5,807 nucleotides of DNA from assembly GCA_004296865.1 (NCBI GenBank), contig SCVQ01000215.1:1-5807 (forward strand), given 5' to 3'. Source of the DNA: Nitrospirota bacterium (GTDB taxonomy: Bacteria; Nitrospirota; Nitrospiria; Nitrospirales; Nitrospiraceae). The notes under the pieces were generated by a model. It was given only the letters and a program-made list of their open reading frames with translations, did no database searches and was not told the origin of the DNA. Below, piece by piece: positions 1-5,095 of this stretch. A program made the position numbers and the translations under genes. Within the stretch, counting starts at the first letter, position 1, and each line of letters begins with the position of its first letter.

Positions 1-941
1 CGAGTTCGATGCAGTGGGCTTTCGCGCGCGTCGGGCTGAAGTGGGACGACGCATCGTTTCTTTCCTTGCATGGCCGCTCGCCGGAGGGATTCCTCACCAG
101 GCTCAAAGGCCAGGCCAAGGTGGCGATCCTCACCGATGAGAAAAACTCGCCGCCGGTCCTGGCGAGGCGAATGGCCGAGCATGGAGAGACGGCCTGGGTC
201 GCGTGGGTCTGTGAAAACCTGGGCGGACCCGATGAGCGGGTCCGACGATTCGATGTGGCGGATTTAGCCGTTTGCCAGGACGTCGGGCCGCTCAACGTTC
301 TGTTGCTCGTCCGCTCCGATCCCTCATGGCGGGCCCCCTGCGCCATTCCCTTCCTCCATGAGGATGCGTTCGCGAAGCGGATGCCCAAGAAGGGCCTCAT
401 CACCAAGCGCGAAGTGAGACTCTTGTCCCTGGCTGCGATGGGTATCAGACCGGACAGCGTGGTCTGGGACATCGGGGCTGGCTCCGGCTCCGTGTCGATC
501 GAGGCCGCACTGCTCGCACCAGAAGGGCGGGTGTACGCGGTCGAGGTAGACCCGGAAGGCGTCGAGATCTGCCGCGAGAATCTGTTGGCCCACGCGGTGG
601 ACAACGTGCGCGTCATCGCCGGCCGTGCGCCCGAGGTGCTTGCTGATCTTGAGTCTCCCGATGCGGTCTTCATCGGCGGAAGCAAGGGGAGCATGGAGGA
701 GATCATCGACGTCGTCATCGACCGGCTGCAACCGGGCGGCCACTTGGTCGTCAACGCCATTACGCTTGAGAACGTGGGGGAGACCTATCAGGCCTTGCGC
801 AAGCGAGGCTTGGTGCCGGAGGTCACACTACTTCAAGTTTCGCGGGCTGAGCCCTTGGCTCACTACCTTCGCTACGAGGCCCTGAACCCCATTCAAATCT
901 TTGCGGTCTCGAAGCCCAGCCAGACAGGAGTAGCCTCATGA
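1..941 (+). CDS. cobL: Precorrin-6B / cobalt-precorrin methyltransferase CobL (CbiE-CbiT fusion), 5'-truncated by window edge
   Basis: Bifunctional enzyme that methylates C5 and C15 of the corrin ring and decarboxylates the C12 acetate side chain, in the cytoplasm, using SAM. The frame is open to the left edge (first full codon at 3, reading SSMQWAFARVGL). The ATG at 9 is therefore an internal methionine, and roughly the first 100 residues, with the GxGPG motif of CbiE, are missing (known CobL proteins are about 400 aa). Numbering from that Met, residues 1-110 are the end of the CbiE domain. From about 121 the CbiT domain begins: GLITKREVR (129-137), the class I SAM-binding motif VVWDIGAGSGSVSIE (151-165), the acidic AVEVD (177-181), and FIGGSKG (221-227). 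Its TGA overlaps the cobI ATG (ATGA), so the two are probably translationally coupled. Function follows from strong family motifs; whether the substrate is cobalt-loaded is inferred from cbiG nearby. Confidence 0.93.
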   Translation, partial: SSMQWAFARVGLKWDDASFLSLHGRSPEGFLTRLKGQAKVAILTDEKNSPPVLARRMAEHGETAWVAWVCENLGGPDERVRRFDVADLAVCQDVGPLNVLLLVRSDPSWRAPCAIPFLHEDAFAKRMPKKGLITKREVRLLSLAAMGIRPDSVVWDIGAGSGSVSIEAALLAPEGRVYAVEVDPEGVEICRENLLAHAVDNVRVIAGRAPEVLADLESPDAVFIGGSKGSMEEIIDVVIDRLQPGGHLVVNAITLENVGETYQALRKRGLVPEVTLLQVSRAEPLAHYLRYEALNPIQIFAVSKPSQTGVAS

Positions 942-1720
942 ACTACGGAATACTGTATGGCGTCGGAGTCGGTCCGGGCGCGCCGGATCTGATCACGCTT
1001 CGCGCGCTCAATACCTTAAAGCAAGCACAGGTCCTCGCGCTGCCGCGCAGCTCCGACTACGGGGAGTCGATGGCCTGGAAGATTCTCAAGCCGACCTTGG
1101 GTGATATCTTAGGACAAGAACGCCTTTTTCTGACGTTCCCGATGAACAAGGACCCGGAGCGCCTTCGACCTGCCTGGGATGCAGCCTTTGCTGTTATCGG
1201 GGAACGTCTGGAGCGGGGGTTGTCGGTCGCGTTCGCGACGGAAGGCGACCCGTCGCTCTTTAGCACGTTCATCTATCTGCGCCGGGAGGCTCCGTTGCGA
1301 TGGCCTGGCATCCGCATCGAGGTCGTCCCAGGTGTGTCGTCGATCATGGCGGTGCCGTCGGTGACCGGCATTCCGCTGGCCGACGGGCAAGAGCGGATCG
1401 CCATTCTTCCCGCGAGTTACGGGGTGGAGGACCTCAGCCAGGTGCTGGAGATGTTCGACACCATCGTCTTAATGAAGATGGGCGCCGAGATTCCCAAGGT
1501 GGTCGAAGCGCTTGAGCGACAGGGGCTCGTCGATCGAGCGGTCTACGTGTCGAAGGCCACCATGGCCGAAGAGCGGATTGTCCGAGATATACGCGCGATC
1601 CAGGCTGAGCGGGGCGATTGTTTTGCGATGATCGTCGTTTCGCGTAAGGAGCGCAGCGGGTTGCTGGCCGGCTTGGTGCCCGCGACGCCGAGAGTGGCCA
1701 CCCGAGAGACCGGGGCATGA
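938..1720 (+). CDS. cobI: Precorrin-2 / cobalt-precorrin-2 C20-methyltransferase
   Basis: Transfers a methyl group from SAM to C20 of (cobalt-)precorrin-2, the first step after CobA on the corrin branch. The 260-aa product is a complete class III tetrapyrrole methyltransferase. It has the N-terminal GVGVGPGAPDLITLRA loop (8-23), the C20-enzyme signature EGDPSLFSTFIYL (102-114), and PGVSSIMAVPSVTGIPL (131-147) in the SAM/substrate cleft. EGDPSLxST separates it from CobJ (SSGD) and CobM (HTGDP). Length fits the family. The start is set by the ATGA overlap with cobL and an AGGAG at 926-930, seven bases upstream of the ATG. In anaerobic-pathway nomenclature this is CbiL; with cbiG directly downstream, a cobalt-containing substrate is more likely, but that is inference. 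Confidence 0.95.
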   Translation: MNYGILYGVGVGPGAPDLITLRALNTLKQAQVLALPRSSDYGESMAWKILKPTLGDILGQERLFLTFPMNKDPERLRPAWDAAFAVIGERLERGLSVAFATEGDPSLFSTFIYLRREAPLRWPGIRIEVVPGVSSIMAVPSVTGIPLADGQERIAILPASYGVEDLSQVLEMFDTIVLMKMGAEIPKVVEALERQGLVDRAVYVSKATMAEERIVRDIRAIQAERGDCFAMIVVSRKERSGLLAGLVPATPRVATRETGA

Positions 1721-2856
1721 TATCCGAACGTAAGCCATTCGCCCTGTATGCCATCACGAAGCACGGGATCGCGATCGCCGCCCGCTTGCTGCCACAGCTT
1801 CCGGGAGCCGACCTCTTTGTCTCGGAGAAGCTGATCGCATCGGCGCCCCCCGATGCTCTTCGTCTGCCTCTGCCGATGGGCCCTGCGCTGTTCGAGGCCT
1901 TTCCTTCCTACGACTGCCATGTCTTCATTATCAGCGTCGGGGCAGTGGTTCGGATGATCGCGCCTCTGTTGAAGAACAAGAAGGTCGATCCGGCGGTGGT
2001 GTGTATCGACGATGCCGCCCGTTTCTCGATCTGTGTGCTCTCCGGTCACGTTGGCCGCGGCAATATTTTCACCGAACGGGTCGCGACAGCGCTTGGCGCT
2101 CAGTCGGTCGTGACGACCGCGTCGGACGCGATCGGCACCCTGACGGTGGATATCCTCGGTCGCGATCTGGGATGGACGCTCGACGATCCGGACCGAAACG
2201 TGACGCGGGGCTGCGCCGCGGTGGTGAATGCGACTGAGGTGCTCTTTATCCAGGAGACGGGAGAGCCGGACTGGTGGGCCGTTGATAAGCCTCTGCCGGA
2301 GGGTGTCCGGTACGCCACCTCGCTGGAGGGCGTGGACCCGAACGATTTTAAAATCCTGCTGATCGCCACGGATCGCGAGATCGGCGAGTCGCATCCGGCC
2401 CATTGGAAGAATGCCGTCATCTATCGCCCGAAGAGCCTTGTGCTGGGCATCGGATGTGACAAGGGAACGGCTCCCGACCTAGTGGAGCGGGGCGTCACGG
2501 CCCTCTTGGCTCGGCATGGCCTCTCCTTAAAGTCTGTGAAAGAGTTGGCGACCATCGACGTGAAGAAGGACGAGCCTGCGTTGCTGGCCTTGAGCGAGCG
2601 ACATGGCTGGCCGCTGCGCATTTACCCGGCGGAGGAATTGGACGTGGTGCCTGGCATCCAGAATCCATCCGAGAAGGTGAAGCACTACGTCGGCTCGCGC
2701 GGGGTCTCGGAGCCAGCCGCGCTGCTCGCCGCCGGGGTGAGGGAACTTCTCGTTCCCAAGCAAATCTATACTGAGCCGGGTGCGGGACGCTCAATGACCT
2801 TGGCGGTGGCGCGGCGGGCCTTCGTTAAACGGCACATGGAGGTGGGCAGCCTATGA
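1717..2856 (+). CDS. cbiG: Cobalt-precorrin-5A hydrolase CbiG
   Basis: Opens the delta-lactone of cobalt-precorrin-5A and releases the C20 carbon as acetaldehyde, a step specific to the oxygen-independent pathway. The 379-aa protein shows the three-part CbiG layout. The N domain (about 62-142) has IISVGAVVRMIAPLLKNK, CIDD, VLSGHVGRGN and VVTTASDAIGT. A variable middle region covers about 147-235. The C domain (about 240-372) has LVLGIGCDKGT, the PSEKVKHYVGSRGVSEPAALLA stretch (317-338) and GAGRSMTLAVARR. The usual SGHxGGAN motif reads SGHVGRGN here, a local divergence. The ATG overlaps the cobI stop (ATGA). Only a weak GAGAG (1704-1708) precedes it, so translation probably depends on coupling. 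Presence of CbiG is the strongest indicator of which B12 route this organism uses. Confidence 0.95.
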   Translation: MISERKPFALYAITKHGIAIAARLLPQLPGADLFVSEKLIASAPPDALRLPLPMGPALFEAFPSYDCHVFIISVGAVVRMIAPLLKNKKVDPAVVCIDDAARFSICVLSGHVGRGNIFTERVATALGAQSVVTTASDAIGTLTVDILGRDLGWTLDDPDRNVTRGCAAVVNATEVLFIQETGEPDWWAVDKPLPEGVRYATSLEGVDPNDFKILLIATDREIGESHPAHWKNAVIYRPKSLVLGIGCDKGTAPDLVERGVTALLARHGLSLKSVKELATIDVKKDEPALLALSERHGWPLRIYPAEELDVVPGIQNPSEKVKHYVGSRGVSEPAALLAAGVRELLVPKQIYTEPGAGRSMTLAVARRAFVKRHMEVGSL

Positions 2857-3689
2857 CCGATTCGAAAGGGATTCTCTATGTCGTGGGCATCGGGCCAGGC
2901 GCGGAAGATCATGCCACTCCGGCGGCGCTGAAGGCCATCGCCGAGTCCCAGCTCGTCGTCGGCTACACCACGTATATCAAGCTGGTCCGCCACCTGCTCG
3001 AAGGGAAGGAAATCGTCAAGACAGGGATGACGGAAGAGATCGGCCGTGCTCGTGCCGCCATTGAACGAGCGAGAGATGGCGCCACAGTTGCACTGATCTC
3101 CTCCGGAGATGCGGGCGTCTACGGAATGGCCGGCTTGGTCTTCCAGGTTCTGAAGGAGATGGGGTGGAAGCGGAGCGATTCACCGGAACTCCGTCTTATC
3201 CCTGGGATGACCGCACTCAACTCCTGCGCGTCCTTGGTCGGCGCGCCGCTGGTCCACGACTTCTGCTCGATCTCGCTCTCGGATCTTCTGACTCCCTGGT
3301 CGGTGATCGAGCGCCGGATCGAGGCGGCGGCCAGTGCGGATTTCGTCATCGGTTTGTACAACCCGGCCAGTGGTCGGCGCACGCGACAGATTGTCGACGC
3401 GCAAGCGATTATCCGGCGTTACCGCGAAGCGAGTACGCCGGTGGCACTCGTCAAGAGCGCCTATCGCGACATGGAGCAGGTGGTCCTGACGGATCTGGAG
3501 AACTTTCTGGATTATGAGATCGGGATGCTGACCACCGTCCTCGTCGGGTCGAGCAACACCTTCATGTTCGAGGGCTACATGGTCACCCCGCGCGGCTATA
3601 CCAACAAGTACAGCTTCGACGGCGCCGTTCTTCCCGGTCAACGACCGGGGTTCTCGCTCGTCGTTCCGCCGACCCAGGAGGCCGACTGA
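2853..3689 (+). CDS. cobJ: Precorrin-3B / cobalt-precorrin-3 C17-methyltransferase
   Basis: Methylates C17 and drives contraction of the macrocycle, using SAM. The 278-aa class III methyltransferase has YVVGIGPGAEDHATPAA (9-25), the diagnostic SSGDAGVYGMA (83-93), PGMTALNSCASLVGAPL (117-133), DFCSISLSDLLTPW (136-149), GLYNPASGRRTRQ (167-179) and the C-terminal GSSNT...TPRGY (232-249). This set is specific to CobJ/CbiH. About 29 residues follow the RGY motif, a modest C-terminal tail; I see no fused second domain and no iron-sulfur cysteine cluster of the kind found in long CbiH variants. The start overlaps the cbiG stop (ATGA), with GGAGG at 2838-2842. In this context the likely substrate is cobalt-precorrin-3 (CbiH activity), though the aerobic name is commonly applied to this family. 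Confidence 0.95.
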   Translation: MTDSKGILYVVGIGPGAEDHATPAALKAIAESQLVVGYTTYIKLVRHLLEGKEIVKTGMTEEIGRARAAIERARDGATVALISSGDAGVYGMAGLVFQVLKEMGWKRSDSPELRLIPGMTALNSCASLVGAPLVHDFCSISLSDLLTPWSVIERRIEAAASADFVIGLYNPASGRRTRQIVDAQAIIRRYREASTPVALVKSAYRDMEQVVLTDLENFLDYEIGMLTTVLVGSSNTFMFEGYMVTPRGYTNKYSFDGAVLPGQRPGFSLVVPPTQEAD

Positions 3690-4102
3690 TGGCGCTGGTC
3701 GGACGTTTAGCCGGAGCCATTTTGGCCGAGACCGAAGGAGAGTTCTTCCTAGTGGGCAATCCCAAGGAGCCCTGTGATTTCGCTTCGGTGGGTTTTGAGC
3801 CCCCGGGGGTGATCAACGCCTTGGAGCGTCCCTTTGTCCGGCTATCCCCCTGCCGTCCGGTTCAGGTGCCTCAACCGTATTTGACGGTGGATGTCGAGGG
3901 AGAAGTGCTGGCCCGGTTGCTCGTCGACCGGTTCGTCATCCAGCGTAATGGATCGGTCAGCGATCGCCTCTGGCGTCTGGTGACTGATCCCAAGAGAGAA
4001 AACCGCGCGGTGCCGGATGGCAGCATCGACGCACGGTGGCTTGGAGAGATCCCGCCAGAGGTTTGGCACATTGTGCGAGAGACCGTTCTGAAGTGCACCT
4101 AG
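3689..4102 (+). CDS. Hypothetical protein, 137 aa, embedded in the B12 operon
   Basis: I do not recognise this family. It is very likely a real gene: it begins in a TGATG overlap with the cobJ stop, has AGGAG at 3676-3680 eight bases before the ATG, and stays open for 137 codons with composition like its neighbours. The product is soluble-looking, with no signal peptide or membrane segment. It contains three cysteines (29, 55, 136), a Pro-rich centre (PPG at 38-40, and prolines at 54-63), a hydrophobic/acidic stretch TVDVEGEVLARLLVDRFVI (66-84) and a Trp-containing C-terminal part (W95, W117, W126). It lacks the GxGPG loop and is too short to be another corrin methyltransferase. The TAG stop lies inside the left inverted repeat of the following insertion element; before insertion the stop was probably TAA at the same codon, so the protein seems unaltered. 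Its position between cobJ and cobM suggests an accessory role in corrin synthesis, but the sequence gives no direct functional clue. Confidence 0.8.
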   Translation: MALVGRLAGAILAETEGEFFLVGNPKEPCDFASVGFEPPGVINALERPFVRLSPCRPVQVPQPYLTVDVEGEVLARLLVDRFVIQRNGSVSDRLWRLVTDPKRENRAVPDGSIDARWLGEIPPEVWHIVRETVLKCT

Positions 4103-4118
4103 CCCGCATTATTCATGA
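4100..4118 (+). repeat. Left terminal inverted repeat of the MITE-like element
   Basis: TAGCCCGCATTATTCATGA, matching the reverse complement of 4275-4293 at all 19 positions; the match ends immediately outside (C4099 versus the complement of A4294). Its first three bases form the TAG stop of the 137-aa upstream gene. Confidence 0.93.
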
Positions 4119-4274
4119 CGGTTCGTCGCGAAATTGCTGAGCCGCGTCGCGAGACCTGCGCGCGGAGCCCTGAGGACCCGACGCGTACTTGTGTAGTACG
4201 GTGAGGGTCCGAGGGGCGAGCCCGCAGCCCGCAGGCTCGTCGTAGCAGCGGATCAGCGATTGCAGCAGAAGTGT

Positions 4275-4293
4275 TCATGAATAATGCGGGCTA
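4275..4293 (-). repeat. Right terminal inverted repeat of the MITE-like element
   Basis: TCATGAATAATGCGGGCTA, the exact reverse complement of 4100-4118. Its last base is the first A of the AAGGAG Shine-Dalgarno of cobM, so the element ends directly against that gene's ribosome binding site. Confidence 0.93.
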
Positions 4294-4298
4294 AGGAG
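4293..4298 (+). promoter_or_regulatory. Ribosome binding site of cobM abutting the insertion element
   Basis: AAGGAG, five bases before the ATG at 4304. The first A belongs to the right inverted repeat (or to the duplicated TA); the rest is native sequence. The strong site survives the insertion, so cobM can still be initiated although it is no longer within normal coupling distance of the upstream stop. If the element folds in the mRNA, this site sits at the foot of the stem. Confidence 0.75.
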
Positions 4299-4303
4299 TC
4301 ACG

Positions 4304-5095
4304 ATGCGCGTCTATATCATTGGAGCAGGCCCGGGCGATCCGAAACTGCTCACGCTTCGCGGGGCGGAGTTGATCGCCTCCTGCCCCGTCGTGCTCTACA
4401 CCGGATCGCTTGTCCCCAAGGAGGTCATTGCTCACGCCAGACCCGACGCCAAGGTGATGGACTCATCGGGGATGACGCTCGAACAGATCGTCGACGTGAT
4501 CGTTGTCGCCCGCGACGCGGACCAGGATGTGGCGCGGGTCCATACAGGGGATCCGATGATCTTCGGATCCACCGCCGAGCAGATGCGCCGGCTGGCTGAG
4601 CTGGGTATTCCCTACGACATTATCCCCGGTGTGTCTTCATTCACCGCAGCAGCGGCGGCGCTGGGCCGCGAACTTACCCTTCCCGAACTGTCTCAGACGG
4701 TGATCCTGACCAGGGCGGAAGGACGGACCTCGATGCCGGAGGGCGAGAAGCTGGAAGACCTTGCGCGGCATCAAGCGACCTTGGCGCTGTTTTTGAGTAT
4801 CACGCTCCTCAAGGATGTCGTGCGTTCCCTGATTCCTTCTTATGGAGCGGATTGCCCCGTTGCGGTCGTCCATAAGGCTTCCTGGCCGGATCAGGTGATC
4901 GTGACCGGGACCTTGTCGGACATCGAAGGCAAGGTGAGGGCCGCCAAGCTCAACTCCACGTCGATGGTGTTGGTGGGGCGCGTGCTCACGGCCACTGAGT
5001 TTGCCAATTCGCGATTGTACGATCCTGAGTTTACCCATCGGTTCCGGAAGGGCGAGTCGGCAACTAAGAAGCAAGGAGATCTTCGTGCCGATTGA
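4304..5095 (+). CDS. cobM: Precorrin-4 / cobalt-precorrin-4 C11-methyltransferase
   Basis: Adds the C11 methyl group from SAM after ring contraction, giving (cobalt-)precorrin-5, the substrate that CbiG processes in the anaerobic route. The complete 263-aa class III methyltransferase shows VYIIGAGPGDPKLLTLRGAELI (3-24), the C11-enzyme signatures LYTGSLVP (31-38) and DSSGMTLEQI (53-62), VARVHTGDPMIFGSTAEQM (76-94), PGVSSFTAAAAALGRELTLPE (108-128), and QTVILTRAEGRTSMPEGE (131-148). TGS, SSGM and TRxxGRT(S/P)MPExE together identify CobM/CbiF. Only the ATG at 4304 places the N-terminal motif correctly (residue 3 onward), and AAGGAG lies five bases before it. The last 11 bases overlap cobA. It is the only gene in the window separated from its upstream neighbour, by the insertion element. 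Confidence 0.96.
   Translation: MRVYIIGAGPGDPKLLTLRGAELIASCPVVLYTGSLVPKEVIAHARPDAKVMDSSGMTLEQIVDVIVVARDADQDVARVHTGDPMIFGSTAEQMRRLAELGIPYDIIPGVSSFTAAAAALGRELTLPELSQTVILTRAEGRTSMPEGEKLEDLARHQATLALFLSITLLKDVVRSLIPSYGADCPVAVVHKASWPDQVIVTGTLSDIEGKVRAAKLNSTSMVLVGRVLTATEFANSRLYDPEFTHRFRKGESATKKQGDLRAD
5073..5078 (+). promoter_or_regulatory. Ribosome binding site that fixes the GTG start of cobA
   Basis: AAGGAG inside the 3' end of cobM, six bases before GTG 5085-5087. The next in-frame ATG (5115) has only a purine run directly against it (AAAAGGA, 5108-5114), with no usable spacing, so the GTG is preferred. Confidence 0.75.

Larger units (their letters stand above)
4100..4293. mobile_element. MITE-like palindromic insertion element, 194 bp, no transposase
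   Basis: Bounded by perfect 19-base terminal inverted repeats. Nested complementary blocks continue inward: 4132-4145 with 4248-4261 (12 of 14 Watson-Crick), 4155-4160 with 4230-4235, 4174-4179 (GGACCC) with 4205-4210, and 4184-4189 (CGTACT) with 4195-4200 around a 5-base loop. The whole element could thus fold into one long imperfect hairpin. It is too short for a transposase and contains no credible gene. The outermost TA on each side may be a duplicated target dinucleotide. Deleting one TA plus the interior gives an ordinary 9-base intergenic gap. That behaviour fits a non-autonomous element moved in trans; the transposase family is unknown to me (TA duplication is typical of the IS630/Tc1/mariner group, but other groups cannot be excluded). 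No T-tract follows, so it is not an obvious intrinsic terminator. Confidence 0.8.

Noticed and set aside
9..11. ATG at position 9 as the true start of cobL
   Set aside because: The frame is open upstream to the edge, and the residues just before it (Ser-Ser) continue the CbiE motif; the protein would lack the CbiE SAM-binding loop if it began here.
1543..2403. Long minus-strand open frame (286 codons) opposite cobI/cbiG
   Set aside because: It lies antisense to well-supported genes, is Arg/His-rich with no recognisable motif, and is typical of antisense frames in high-GC coding DNA.
4149..4164. GAGACCTGC within the intergenic element resembles part of the B12-box core of cobalamin riboswitches (a tempting match in a B12 operon)
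   Set aside because: Only about nine bases match; the preceding conserved CAG and other riboswitch blocks are not evident, and the bases pair with 4230-4235 as part of the element's palindrome. A covariance-model search for the cobalamin riboswitch over 4100-4303 would settle it.
4174..4210. Hairpin GGACCC/GGGTCC with inner CGTACT/AGTACG as a Rho-independent terminator
   Set aside because: No T-run follows the stem, and transcription is expected to continue into cobM; the structure is better explained as the centre of the palindromic element.
4221..4234. Two tandem copies of CCCGCAG as a possible operator or protein-binding repeat
   Set aside because: Only two short copies, located inside the mobile element and sharing its GC-rich palindromic composition; not enough to call a site.
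4253..4435. Minus-strand small ORF covering the right end of the element and the start of cobM
   Set aside because: It overlaps the cobM N-terminal motif region and an inverted repeat, with no SD or family resemblance.
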